NCBI GenBank assembly: GCA_036377055.1
Contig: DASUZD010000001.1
Span: forward strand, 1-12,733
Length of the DNA stretch: 12,733 nucleotides
From: DASUZD01 sp036377055
Lineage (GTDB): Bacteria; Actinomycetota; Thermoleophilia; Gaiellales; Gaiellaceae
Reading direction: 5' to 3'
Shown here: in pieces, positions 1 through 6,916 of the stretch
Position numbering within the stretch: position 1 is the first letter of the stretch
Layout: each line of letters starts with the position of its first letter
Program-made: the position numbers and the translations under genes
The notes under the pieces: generated by a model
The model's input: the letters and a program-made list of their open reading frames with translations, nothing else
Database searches by the model: none
What the model was told of the DNA's origin: nothing

Positions 1-330
1 CGCCCACTGCTTGCGCGTCGACCCTGCGCGCATCCCCGGGGTGACGAGGCCGAATGCGACAGCCGGCTCGCGGCGCGCGACCGCGTGGTCGACGAAGACC
101 TGGAGCACGGCCTCGACGCGGCGGCGGTCGGCGGAGCGGAACGGCGCCTTCGACGGCGTCCGGACGAGGCGCGGCGGACCGCCGTGGAACCGTTGCGGCG
201 CGTTGTGCGCCGTGTTCGGATAGGTGACAGCGACGCCGATGGCGACGCCGACGAGCGCGAGCGCGACGGCGGCATACGTCAGGCGCTTGCGGCGGCGTGG
301 CGATCGGAGCAGGTTGAGCACCGCGCCCAT
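1..330 (-). CDS. Membrane-anchored protein of unknown function (3' end outside window)
   Basis: This reading frame starts at the ATG at 330-328 and stays open for 110 codons to the window edge, so only the N-terminal part is visible. Residues 1-17 are rich in Arg and Lys (SPRRRKR). Residues 18-36 are a hydrophobic stretch that should be a signal anchor with the rest of the protein outside the cell. Residues 37-65 are a Pro-rich linker. From about residue 67 an amphipathic helix begins (DRRRVEAVLQVFVDHAVARRE), followed by VAFGLVTPGMRAG. This helix-then-TPxxR pattern resembles the start of an NTF2-like domain, but that is a guess. The start lies 5 nt after the stop of the hydrolase gene, so it is probably the last or next-to-last gene of the atpDC-led operon. 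The SD is weak (GTAGG about 5 nt upstream). I do not recognise the gene; that it is real coding sequence is fairly sure. Confidence 0.7.
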   Translation of the reverse strand, partial: MGAVLNLLRSPRRRKRLTYAAVALALVGVAIGVAVTYPNTAHNAPQRFHGGPPRLVRTPSKAPFRSADRRRVEAVLQVFVDHAVARREPAVAFGLVTPGMRAGSTRKQWA

Positions 331-335
331 GGTGC

Positions 336-1061
336 CTACTCGGCGTGTGCTCGGATCCACCTCAGGACGAGCGCCCGCGCCCGCGTCGCGTACGGCGCCT
401 CTTCGACGATCTGCCAGCCGTGGAACCCGCCCGGGTAGAGCACCAGCCGCTTGTCGTTCGAGCCCGAGCGGTGCAGGAGCTGCCGAGCCTCCGGGACGGT
501 GAGGTAGTGGTCCTGGCGGCTGCCGAGGAGCAGAAGCGGCGCGCGAAGACGCGAGACGCCTCCCAGCGCGTTCATCCCGAGGAGGTGCGTCTCGCCGGAC
601 ATGCTGATCACCCCGGCGACGCGGAGCCCCGTGCCGTAGGTGAGCGCGACGACGCCGCCGAACGAGGCGCCGGCGACGAAGACGCGTCGCGCGCCGTCTG
701 CACGGGCGCGGCGAACGGCGGCGCGCAGGTCGCGATCGAAGGCGTTGATCCGCCTCACGGGCGGCCTGCCCGAGTCGCCGTAGTTCCGGAAGTCGAACGC
801 GAGCACCCTCACGCCCGCCGCCGTCAGCGTGCGGACGTACGGGAGCCAGCCGCACAGGTCGACCGGGTACTCGTGCATGAGGACGACGGTCGTCGCGCCG
901 CGGCCGGCCTCGATCGCGTAGAGGCGGACGCTGTCGGAGGTCGTGAGCCAGAACGGCTTCGCGCGAACGCCGCTCGTCTGGACGCACTTCGCCTTCAGCG
1001 ACCGCGGCGCGGGAGCCGCTGCGGTGGCGAGCGCGAGGGAGACGGCCGAGACCGCGATCAT
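336..1061 (-). CDS. Exported alpha/beta hydrolase
   Basis: A 241-residue alpha/beta-hydrolase-fold protein. Residues 1-19 are hydrophobic and Ala-rich (MIAVSAVSLALATAAAPAP) and look like a signal peptide, although the n-region has no positive charge. The nucleophile elbow is GASFGG with Ser133. The likely acid is Asp184 (GSRQD) and the likely base is His214 (GGFHGW), each in the expected order and spacing. HEYP near residue 63 is the usual oxyanion-loop position, and FDFRNYGDSG (89-98) is the typical strand-4 segment of this fold. The substrate cannot be told from the sequence; esterase, lipase-like or peptidase activity are all possible. The start is the ATG that overlaps the phosphoesterase stop as ATGA, a classic coupling junction. 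The frame is open further upstream, but that part only mirrors the phosphoesterase gene. Family assignment is confident; specific function is unknown. Confidence 0.85.
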   Translation of the reverse strand: MIAVSAVSLALATAAAPAPRSLKAKCVQTSGVRAKPFWLTTSDSVRLYAIEAGRGATTVVLMHEYPVDLCGWLPYVRTLTAAGVRVLAFDFRNYGDSGRPPVRRINAFDRDLRAAVRRARADGARRVFVAGASFGGVVALTYGTGLRVAGVISMSGETHLLGMNALGGVSRLRAPLLLLGSRQDHYLTVPEARQLLHRSGSNDKRLVLYPGGFHGWQIVEEAPYATRARALVLRWIRAHAE

Positions 1062-1771
1062 CCCGAGAATCTTCGCTGCTCGGCGTGCGCGATCGCCTCC
1101 TCGCGCGTCGCGGGCTCGAGCAGCATCTCGACCATCAGCTCCGCGAACGGGTCGTCGGTCGCCCGATAGAGCGCCACTGCGCGCTCGACGTCGTACTCCG
1201 TCCGCCGGTGCTCGACGTCCCAGCCGAGCAGCGCCCAATACGCGCCGAGCCTCCCTTCGTACGGCATGCCGACGCTGCCGGGATTGACCAGGCGGACGGC
1301 GTCGACCGTGCGGTCGTGGCTCACGTGGGTGTGCGCCGTGACGACGACGCGCTCGGAGACGCCGTCGAGGAACTCGCGGACGCGCTCGACCGGAGTGCGC
1401 TCCGTGACGAGCTCCTCGTCGCTTCGCGGCGAGCCGTGGCAGAAGCGCGTCGCGCCGAGCCCGTCGATCTCGACGACGACGGCCTCCTCGAAGCCGCGGA
1501 GCAGCTCGCGGTCGCTCACGGAGTGGAGGCCACGAAGCCACTCGGCACGCTCGCCTTCGTCTTCCCCCAGCGCCCGCTCGGCGTTGCCGCGAACGAACCG
1601 CGCCGGCGTCGCGAGCGCTCGCACGAGCGCCAGCGTCTCACGCGGCAGCGGCCCCCAGGTCAGGTCGCCGCAGAAGACGACGAGGTCGACGCGTTCGCGC
1701 GCCACCTCGGCGAGGACCGCTTCGAGCGCGACGGAGTTTCCGTGAACGTCGGCGAGCGCGGCGACGCGCAC
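1058..1771 (-). CDS. YfcE/MJ0936-like metallophosphoesterase
   Basis: A 237-residue calcineurin-like phosphoesterase of the compact Metallophos_2 (YfcE/MJ0936) type, expected to be a cytosolic dinuclear-metal phosphodiesterase. Metal-binding motifs are all present in order: D8-x-H10 (LADVHGN), GD at 35-36, GNAE at 62-65 with Asn63, H112 (CHGSP), and H147-x-H149 (TAHTH). The classical GNH(D/E) motif has Ala instead of His. The YfcE branch likewise lacks that His (GNCD), so this fits the subfamily and is not evidence of a dead enzyme. NPGSVG at 163-168 is another hallmark of the branch. The natural substrate is unknown. The start is GTG at 1771, with a good SD (GGAGGT) 9 nt upstream that overlaps the atpC stop. 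The gene begins 7 nt after atpC and overlaps the hydrolase by 4 nt, so it should be co-transcribed with atpDC. Confidence 0.9.
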   Translation of the reverse strand: MRVAALADVHGNSVALEAVLAEVARERVDLVVFCGDLTWGPLPRETLALVRALATPARFVRGNAERALGEDEGERAEWLRGLHSVSDRELLRGFEEAVVVEIDGLGATRFCHGSPRSDEELVTERTPVERVREFLDGVSERVVVTAHTHVSHDRTVDAVRLVNPGSVGMPYEGRLGAYWALLGWDVEHRRTEYDVERAVALYRATDDPFAELMVEMLLEPATREEAIAHAEQRRFSG

Positions 1772-1778
1772 GCCGTCG

Positions 1779-2195
1779 TTACCTCCCTGCTACGGCGATC
1801 TGGTTCTCGGCGTGGCGGATGCGCTGCTCGAGCTGCCAGCGGTCGGCTTCGGATTCGCCGCGCTCGACCTTCTCGAGCTCGGCGCGCGCCTCGTCGAGCT
1901 GCCGGTGGGCGCGCTCGGAGTCGACGTCGCGCGCGGAGACAGCGTCGTCGACGAGCGCGAGCGCCCGATCGGTCTCGACCTTGAAGAAACCGGGGCCGGT
2001 CGCGAACTCGAGCACCTCGCTGCCCGTGTGGACGCGCGTCGAGCCGGCCTTCAGCATCGCCACGAGCGGCGCGTGCCGCGCGAGGACGCCGATCTCGCCG
2101 GCAGCCCCGGGCACGACCATCATCTCGGCCTCGCCCTCGAACGCCGGTCCCTCGGGCGTGACGAGCGAGACGCTGAAGCGCCGCCGGTCGGCCAC
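1779..2195 (-). CDS. atpC: F1 ATP synthase epsilon subunit
   Basis: A 138-residue epsilon subunit, part of the central stalk that couples proton flow through Fo to the F1 headpiece and can inhibit ATP hydrolysis. The N-terminal beta-sandwich (about 1-85) shows the family core: FSVSLVTPEGPAFEGEA, then VVPGAAGEIGVLARHAPLVAML, then LKAGSTRV and a final ALALVDDAVSARDVD strand. Residues 90-138 form the C-terminal helical part, with EARAELEKVERGES and RIRHAENQIAVAGR. Length is normal. The start is GTG at 2195, which shares one base with the atpD stop (TAGTG). The open frame continues far upstream, but that part is out-of-frame atpD sequence and not a fusion. Placement straight after atpD is the standard order. 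The identification is secure. Confidence 0.95.
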   Translation of the reverse strand: MADRRRFSVSLVTPEGPAFEGEAEMMVVPGAAGEIGVLARHAPLVAMLKAGSTRVHTGSEVLEFATGPGFFKVETDRALALVDDAVSARDVDSERAHRQLDEARAELEKVERGESEADRWQLEQRIRHAENQIAVAGR

Positions 2196-3688
2196 TACGC
2201 AGCCTCGGCTTCGGTCTCCGCCTCCTGCTCTTCCTCCTCCGGCGCCTCGTCGCCGGCCAGGCTCTTGCCCTTCTCGACGGCCTGCTCGATCGTGCCGACC
2301 ATGTAGAACGCCTGCTCGGGGAGCTCGTCGTGCTTGCCGTTGAGGATCTCGGCGAAGCCCTTGATCGTGTCCTCGAGCTTCACGTACTCGCCGGGCGTGC
2401 CGGTGAACTGCTCGGCGACGAAGTTCGGCTGCGAGAGGAAGCGCTGGATCTTCCGCGCCCGCGCGACGACGAGCCGGTCGTCGTCCGAAAGCTCGTCGAT
2501 GCCGAGGATCGCGATGATGTCCTGGAGGTCCTTGTAGCGCTGGAGCACCTCCTGGACGCGCGTGGCCGTCCGGTAGTGGTCCTCGGACACGATCCCCGGC
2601 TGGAGCGCGCGGGAGAACGAGTCGAGCGGGTCGACGGCCGGGTAGATCCCCTGCTCGACGATCGCGCGCGAGAGCACCGTCGTCGAGTCGAGGTGCGCGA
2701 ACGTGTTGGCCGGCGCCGGATCGGTGAGGTCGTCGGCCGGGACGTAGATCGCCTGCACCGAGGTCACCGAGCCCTTCGTCGTCGAGGTGATCCGCTCCTG
2801 AAGCTGGCCCATCTCGGTCGCGAGCGTCGGCTGGTAGCCGACCGCGCTCGGCATTCGGCCGAGGAGCGCCGAGACCTCCGAGCCGGCCTGGACGAACCGG
2901 AAGATGTTGTCGATGAAGAGGAGCACGTCCTTGCCGTCGTCGCGGAAATACTCGGCCATCGTCAGCCCTGAGAGGCCGACGCGCAGGCGCGCACCGGGCG
3001 GCTCGTTCATCTGGCCGTAGACGAGCGCGACGCGGTCGATCACCTCCGACTCGGTCATCTCGAGCAGCAGGTCGTTGCCCTCGCGCGTGCGCTCGCCGAC
3101 GCCGGCGAAGACCGAGACGCCGCCGTGCTCGCGCGCGACGTTGTGGATCAGCTCCTGGATCAGGACGGTCTTGCCCACGCCCGCGCCGCCGAAGAGGCCG
3201 ACCTTCCCGCCCTTGACGTACGGCGCGATCAGGTCGATCACCTTGATCCCGGTCTCGAAGATCTCGATCGACGGCTTGAGATCCTGGAACTCCGGCGGGT
3301 CGCGGTGGATCGGCCACCGCTCGGCGTCGCTCGGCGCGTCCTTCTTGTCGATCGGCTCGCCGATGACGTTCCACAGGCGGCCGAGCGTGACGTCGCCGAC
3401 GGGGACGGAGATCGACTCGCCGGTGTCGACGACGTCGGTCCCGCGCGCGAGCCCGTCGGTCGAGTCCATCGCGACGGCGCGAACCCGGTCGTCGCCCAGG
3501 TGCTGCTGAACCTCCGCGATCAGGCTCACGGCCGGCCGGCCGTCGCGCTCGGGCACGTCGATGCGGAGCGCGTTCAGGATCTCCGGCAGCTCGTCGGGGA
3601 AGACCGCGTCGAGCACGACGCCCTTGATCTCGACGATCTTGCCGACGTTGCGGCCGTCCTTCTTCGAGCCGTTCTCTTTCTCAGGCAT
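2195..3688 (-). CDS. atpD: F1 ATP synthase beta subunit
   Basis: A 497-residue catalytic beta subunit, complete. The P-loop is GGAGVGKT at 167-174 with Lys173. The catalytic glutamate is Glu199 in GVGERTREGN, and Walker B is LLFIDN at 256-261. PAVDPLDSFSR at 350-360 is the family signature. The lever motif is DELSDDD at 398-404, a conservative version of DELSEED. All catalytic elements are intact. The protein is longer than the roughly 460-480 residues usual for the family because of a Glu/Ala-rich C-terminal tail (about 476-497, GDEAPEEEEQEAETEAEAA) and a charged N-terminus (MPEKENGSKKDGRN). The ATG at 3688 has a GGGAG SD 5 nt upstream. It is separated from atpG by about 7.6 kb of other genes, so it probably uses its own promoter near 3754-3759. 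It forms a two-gene F1 unit with atpC. Confidence 0.97.
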   Translation of the reverse strand: MPEKENGSKKDGRNVGKIVEIKGVVLDAVFPDELPEILNALRIDVPERDGRPAVSLIAEVQQHLGDDRVRAVAMDSTDGLARGTDVVDTGESISVPVGDVTLGRLWNVIGEPIDKKDAPSDAERWPIHRDPPEFQDLKPSIEIFETGIKVIDLIAPYVKGGKVGLFGGAGVGKTVLIQELIHNVAREHGGVSVFAGVGERTREGNDLLLEMTESEVIDRVALVYGQMNEPPGARLRVGLSGLTMAEYFRDDGKDVLLFIDNIFRFVQAGSEVSALLGRMPSAVGYQPTLATEMGQLQERITSTTKGSVTSVQAIYVPADDLTDPAPANTFAHLDSTTVLSRAIVEQGIYPAVDPLDSFSRALQPGIVSEDHYRTATRVQEVLQRYKDLQDIIAILGIDELSDDDRLVVARARKIQRFLSQPNFVAEQFTGTPGEYVKLEDTIKGFAEILNGKHDELPEQAFYMVGTIEQAVEKGKSLAGDEAPEEEEQEAETEAEAA

Positions 3689-3875
3689 GGGTCTCCCGGG
3701 GAATCGGTTGCGACGCTGGGCGAGCGCCGCGAAGGCGCCTCGAAAGCGTGCGGAGTCTACCGAACCCCGGCCGCACCAGACCGTTGCGGGCGAGCCTCGC
3801 GTCCTCCTCGAGCGCCGCCACCCGGGCGGCGTGGTCGACGGCTCAGGCGTACGAGCTGAGCAGCGATGGGATCAT
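3681..3875 (-). pseudogene. Small reading frame interrupted by one TGA, upstream of atpD
   Basis: An ATG at 3875 with an AGGAG-type SD about 4 nt upstream opens a 10-codon frame (MIPSLLSSYA) that stops at a TGA (3845-3843). The same frame then continues for 53 codons to a second TGA at 3683-3681, which overlaps the first codons of atpD. The early part after the stop (DHAARVAALEEDARLARNGL, then VRPGFGRL) reads like a charged helix. Its third codon positions are almost all G or C, as in the real genes here. After about residue 48 the codon bias fades, so the original protein may have ended there. It could be a small protein gene broken by a point mutation, a 10-residue leader peptide, or chance. 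I do not recognise a family. The predicted atpD -10 lies inside it. Confidence 0.35.
3754..3759 (-). promoter_or_regulatory. Candidate -10 element for atpDC
   Basis: On the minus strand the hexamer TAGACT, preceded by TTCGG, lies 65 nt upstream of the atpD ATG. It fits the TAnnnT -10 pattern common in high-GC actinobacteria. No convincing TTGACA-like -35 is seen 16-18 nt upstream, so this is only a candidate. Transcription would begin near 3747 and give a leader of about 59 nt. A promoter somewhere here is expected because atpD is cut off from atpAG. Confidence 0.35.
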
Positions 3876-3916
3876 GCGGCTCCTACCGTAGCGGAGCCCG
3901 CCTGCCTTCCCGGCCG

Positions 3917-4387
3917 CTAGGCCTTCTGGGGGCCGCGACCGGGGCGCGGCGGCAGGACGACCGGCTTCAGACCGGCCGCGCGCATCTCGCGGTAGAAGCG
4001 GAGGTCCTCGTTCCCCGAGGGCGCTGCGACGACGACGAGCGGGGCCGCCTCGAGCGAGCTCGAGGACGGCAGGCTGAGGAACCCGACGACGCCGACGGCG
4101 GCCGCGGCGACGCTCGCGGCGGCGGCGCCCATGCTCCAGACGCGGACCGGCATCCGGCGGCGCCGGTGCGAGATCGCGACCGGTTGCGCCAGCGCCTCGA
4201 GCGGCGACGAGCGAAGCTGCGCGGTGATCCCCGAGACGTGCTCCTCGAACGCCGCGCAATCGGGGCAGCGCGCGAGGTGCGAGTCGAGCATCTTCTGCGC
4301 GAGCTCCGAGAGCTCACCGTCGATCCGGAGCGAGATCCACTCCCGTCCCCGGTCGCAGAGGAAGCTATTGCGCGGCACGAACCTCAT
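3917..4387 (-). CDS. Anti-sigma-factor-like zinc-finger membrane protein
   Basis: A 156-residue protein with the zinc-binding anti-sigma (ZAS, zf-HC2) layout. Cys11, then His37-x3-Cys41-x2-Cys44 (HLARCPDC), is the standard metal set of RsrA/ChrR-type N-terminal domains. The preceding helix (WISLRIDGELSELAQKMLDSHL) is the usual conserved segment. Residues 75-82 are basic (HRRRRMPVR) and are followed by one transmembrane helix at about 83-106, so the N-terminus should be cytosolic. The outer part (107-156) is short and Pro-rich at its end (VVLPPRPGRGPQ) with no recognisable sensor domain. In this family the N-terminal domain sequesters an ECF sigma factor. No sigma factor gene is adjacent, so the partner is elsewhere or the protein has another role. 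It lies 53 nt after the small membrane protein and 228 nt before atpD. The SD is weak (GAGAG). Confidence 0.75.
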   Translation of the reverse strand: MRFVPRNSFLCDRGREWISLRIDGELSELAQKMLDSHLARCPDCAAFEEHVSGITAQLRSSPLEALAQPVAISHRRRRMPVRVWSMGAAAASVAAAAVGVVGFLSLPSSSSLEAAPLVVVAAPSGNEDLRFYREMRAAGLKPVVLPPRPGRGPQKA

Positions 4388-4440
4388 AGTCTCTCTGACG
4401 AAGAAGACATTCCATAGTTAGCTCATCCCCTGGCGGGAAT

Positions 4441-4794
4441 CTAGAGCAACTTGTAACGGCTATCGGCAGCTACGCCGAGGACGATGAGGACGAAGCCGAT
4501 CACGACGTAGATTGCCGACTCGTTCAACGTCTCTTCGCGCTCGACAGGCGTGGCCCAGCGCATGAACCTCGCTCCGAAGAGCGACGGCCCCTGGCCCTTC
4601 GGGCGCACCGGGCCGCGGTTGCCGACGAAGAAGCCGGCCACGAGCAGGAACGAGCCGGCGAGGTAGAAGCCGAGCGAGACCGCGCGGGTGAAGGCAGCGC
4701 CGAACGCGACGCCGAGCGCGACCGAAACCGCGAACGTGATCCCGGCGGCGCCGCCGAGGAGGACAAGGAAGCGGCGCAGCGCCGCGCGTAGCAT
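4441..4794 (-). CDS. Small three-helix membrane protein, function unknown
   Basis: A 117-residue integral membrane protein. Hydrophobic segments are at about 9-35, 38-57 and 92-110. Between the second and third lies a hydrophilic loop (NRGPVRPKGQGPSLFG, then RFMRWATPVEREETLNESA). The protein ends in a short charged tail (DSRYKLL). The first residues carry several Arg (MLRAALRRF), so the N-terminus is probably cytosolic. I do not recognise a characterised family. The ATG lies 3 nt after the stop of the ABC ATPase gene, with only a poor SD, so it should be translationally coupled to it. This places it as the last gene of the transporter operon; whether it serves the transporter cannot be told from sequence. 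Coding status is well supported by frame, codon bias and tight spacing. Confidence 0.75.
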   Translation of the reverse strand: MLRAALRRFLVLLGGAAGITFAVSVALGVAFGAAFTRAVSLGFYLAGSFLLVAGFFVGNRGPVRPKGQGPSLFGARFMRWATPVEREETLNESAIYVVIGFVLIVLGVAADSRYKLL

Positions 4795-4797
4795 CGG

Positions 4798-5883
4798 TCA
4801 GCTCGCGGGGCCGCTCGTCGGCCGCCGCAGCTCCTCCTCGGTGAGCGGCCAGCGCTCGAGCGGATAGTGGCACGCGGCGAACTGGCCGTCGGCGAACGAG
4901 TAGAGCGGCGGCGTCTCGACGTCGCAGTGCCCCTCGCGGAAGCGCGGGCAACGCGGGTGGAACCAGCACGCGCTCGGCGGGTTGATCGGGTTCGGCACGT
5001 CACCCTCGAGCACGATCTTCTTCTTCGTGCGCGCGGCCTCCGGATCCGGGACGGGGACGGCCGAGAGCAGCGCGCCGGTGTAGGGATGCTTCGGCTCGGT
5101 GTAGAGCCGGGACTTCGGCGCGATCTCGACGGCGTGGCCGAGGTACATGACCATCACGCGGTCGGAGATGTGGCGGACGACGTTCAGGTCGTGCGCGATG
5201 AAGATGTAGGTGAGCCCGAACGAGCTCTGGAGGTCCTTGAGCAGGTTCAGGATCTGCGCCTGGACCGACACGTCAAGCGCGGAGACGGGCTCGTCGCAGA
5301 CGATCAGCTTCGGGTTGACCGCGAGAGCGCGGGCGACGCCGATGCGCTGCCGCTGTCCGCCGGAGAACTCGTGCGGGAAGCGGTTGTAGTGCTCGGGGTT
5401 CAAGCCGACGACGTCGAGGAGCTCCTGCACGCGGCGCTTGATCTCGGCCTCGGTGCCGAGCTTGTGCACCTCGAGCGCCTCGGCGACGATGAAGCCGACG
5501 CGCTTGCGCGGGTTCAGCGACGCGTAGGGGTCCTGGAAGATCATCATCATCTCGCGGCGGAACGGACGCATCTCCGCGCGCGAGAGCCGCGTGATGTCGC
5601 GGCCGTCGAAGACGATCCGGCCTTCGCTCGAGTCCAGCAGGCGCATGATGCAGCGCGCCATCGTCGACTTGCCACAGCCGGACTCGCCGACGACGCCGAG
5701 CGTCTCCCCTTGCCGGACGATGAAGCTGACCCCGTCGACCGCCTTCACGGCCGCGATCTGCTTCTGGAAGATGATCCCGCGCGTGACCGGGAAGTGCTTC
5801 TTCAGGTTCTCGACGACGAGGAGCTCGGAGCCGTCGTACTCGGCTACGCGCGCGGTCTCGCGCGGCTCGACCGTGGTGGCCAC
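4798..5883 (-). CDS. oppF: Oligopeptide/dipeptide ABC transporter ATP-binding protein (OppF/DppF type)
   Basis: A 361-residue nucleotide-binding subunit of a peptide-type ABC importer, a cytosolic partner of the two permeases. Walker A is GESGCGKS at 66-73, the Q-loop is Gln117 (MIFQDP), the ABC signature is FSGGQRQR at 173-180, Walker B is LIVCDEP at 193-199, and the switch is His231 (IAHDL). The insertion KHFPVTRGIIFQKQ near the N-terminus is typical of OppF as opposed to OppD. The C-terminal oligopeptide/dipeptide domain (HPYTGALLSAVP onward) holds four cysteines, Cys306, Cys312, Cys320 and Cys338, matching the [4Fe-4S] site known in some Dpp/Opp ATPases. The start is GTG directly after the oppD stop with no gap; a GGAGG SD lies 8 nt upstream inside oppD. 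The substrate could be oligopeptides, dipeptides or nickel; the opp name is by family only. Confidence 0.93.
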   Translation of the reverse strand: MATTVEPRETARVAEYDGSELLVVENLKKHFPVTRGIIFQKQIAAVKAVDGVSFIVRQGETLGVVGESGCGKSTMARCIMRLLDSSEGRIVFDGRDITRLSRAEMRPFRREMMMIFQDPYASLNPRKRVGFIVAEALEVHKLGTEAEIKRRVQELLDVVGLNPEHYNRFPHEFSGGQRQRIGVARALAVNPKLIVCDEPVSALDVSVQAQILNLLKDLQSSFGLTYIFIAHDLNVVRHISDRVMVMYLGHAVEIAPKSRLYTEPKHPYTGALLSAVPVPDPEAARTKKKIVLEGDVPNPINPPSACWFHPRCPRFREGHCDVETPPLYSFADGQFAACHYPLERWPLTEEELRRPTSGPAS

Positions 5884-6906
5884 CTAGCTGGCCTCCGCCA
5901 TCGTTCCCGCTAGGACCTTCGCCGCCTCGCGGTCCTTCGTCGCCTGGTCGAGATGACAGGCCTGGGTGTGCGAGCGGTCGCCGTCCACCGGCATCAGCTG
6001 CGGCTCCTCCGTCTTGCAGATCCCCATCACGTACGGGCAGCGCGGGTGGAACCGGCAGCCGCGCGGCGGATTGAGGAGCGATGGCGGCTGTCCCTGGATC
6101 TGGACGAGCCGTTCGACGTCCGCGTCGAGGCGCGGCAGCGAGCCGAGGAGCCCCCACGTGTACGGGTGCTGCGGCCGCCTGAAGAGCTCGTCGACCGGAC
6201 CGCGCTCGGCGACTCGCGCCGCGTACATGACGACGACGTCGTCGGCGATCTCGGCGATCACGCCGAGGTCGTGGGTAATCATGATGATCGCGCTGTCGAA
6301 CTCCTGCTGGAGCGTCGTCATCAGCTTCAGGATCTGCGCCTGCGTCGTCACGTCGAGCGCCGTCGTGGGCTCGTCGGCGATCAGCAGGTCGGGGTCGTTG
6401 ACGAGCGCCATCGCGATCATCACGCGCTGCCGCATCCCGCCCGAGAACTGGTGCGGGTAGTCGTCGATCCGGCGCTCCGCGCGCGGGATGCCGACGGCCT
6501 TCAGCAGCTCGAGCGCCCTCGCGCGCGCCTGCTTCTTCGACACGTCGCGGTGCAGCTGGATCGCCTCGACGAGCTGATGGCCGATCCGGTGCACCGGGTT
6601 CAGCGACGTCATCGGGTCCTGGAAGATCATCGCGATGTCGTTCCCGCGAACGTCCCGGAGGTCGCTCGAGCTCATCGTCAGCAGGTTCCGGCCGTTGAAG
6701 ATCGCCTCGCCGCTCGAGATCGTGTTCCGCCTCGGGTTCAGCCCCATGATCGTCAGGCACGTGACGCTCTTGCCCGAGCCCGACTCGCCGACGATTCCTA
6801 GCGTCTTCCCCTTCTCGATCGAGAAGCTGACGCCGTCGACGGCCTTGACGATGCCGTCGTCGGTTCGGAAGTGGGTCTTGAGGTCGCGGACCTCGAGCAG
6901 GGCCAT
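5884..6906 (-). CDS. oppD: Oligopeptide/dipeptide ABC transporter ATP-binding protein (OppD/DppD type)
   Basis: A 340-residue ATPase subunit pairing with OppF. Walker A is GESGSGKS at 40-47, the Q-loop is Gln96 (MIFQDP), the signature is FSGGMRQR at 154-161 with the Met typical of OppD, Walker B is LLIADEP at 174-180, and the switch is His212 (MITHDLG). The C-terminal domain has RFHPRCPYVMGIC and a late ACHL, giving Cys284, Cys290, Cys297 and Cys317, a likely [4Fe-4S] ligand set as described for related peptide transporters. I chose the ATG at 6906 (MALLEVRDLKTHF), 10 nt after the permease stop with a GGCGG SD. A longer frame from 6951 would overlap the permease and adds no family sequence. 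Both ATPases look active. Confidence 0.93.
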   Translation of the reverse strand: MALLEVRDLKTHFRTDDGIVKAVDGVSFSIEKGKTLGIVGESGSGKSVTCLTIMGLNPRRNTISSGEAIFNGRNLLTMSSSDLRDVRGNDIAMIFQDPMTSLNPVHRIGHQLVEAIQLHRDVSKKQARARALELLKAVGIPRAERRIDDYPHQFSGGMRQRVMIAMALVNDPDLLIADEPTTALDVTTQAQILKLMTTLQQEFDSAIIMITHDLGVIAEIADDVVVMYAARVAERGPVDELFRRPQHPYTWGLLGSLPRLDADVERLVQIQGQPPSLLNPPRGCRFHPRCPYVMGICKTEEPQLMPVDGDRSHTQACHLDQATKDREAAKVLAGTMAEAS

Positions 6907-6916
6907 GTCCGCCTGC

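Noticed and set aside
62..65. Missing His in the phosphoesterase GNH motif (protein residues 62-65, GNAE) as a sign of inactivation.
   Set aside because: The YfcE/MJ0936 branch normally lacks that His, and all metal ligands are present.
345..1984. Long plus-strand frames opposite the hydrolase and phosphoesterase genes.
   Set aside because: The minus-strand genes carry complete catalytic motifs and coupled starts; the plus-strand products are Arg-rich shadows.
2196..3374. The epsilon-subunit frame stays open far upstream, giving a possible 531-residue protein or fusion.
   Set aside because: The upstream part is an out-of-frame reading of atpD, very rich in Arg, Pro and Gly and without family sequence. 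Epsilon starts at the GTG that overlaps the atpD stop.
5273..6760. A 495-codon minus-strand frame across oppD and oppF.
   Set aside because: It is a shifted reading of two well-supported ATPase genes with an Arg/Asp/Ala-rich, unfolded-looking product.
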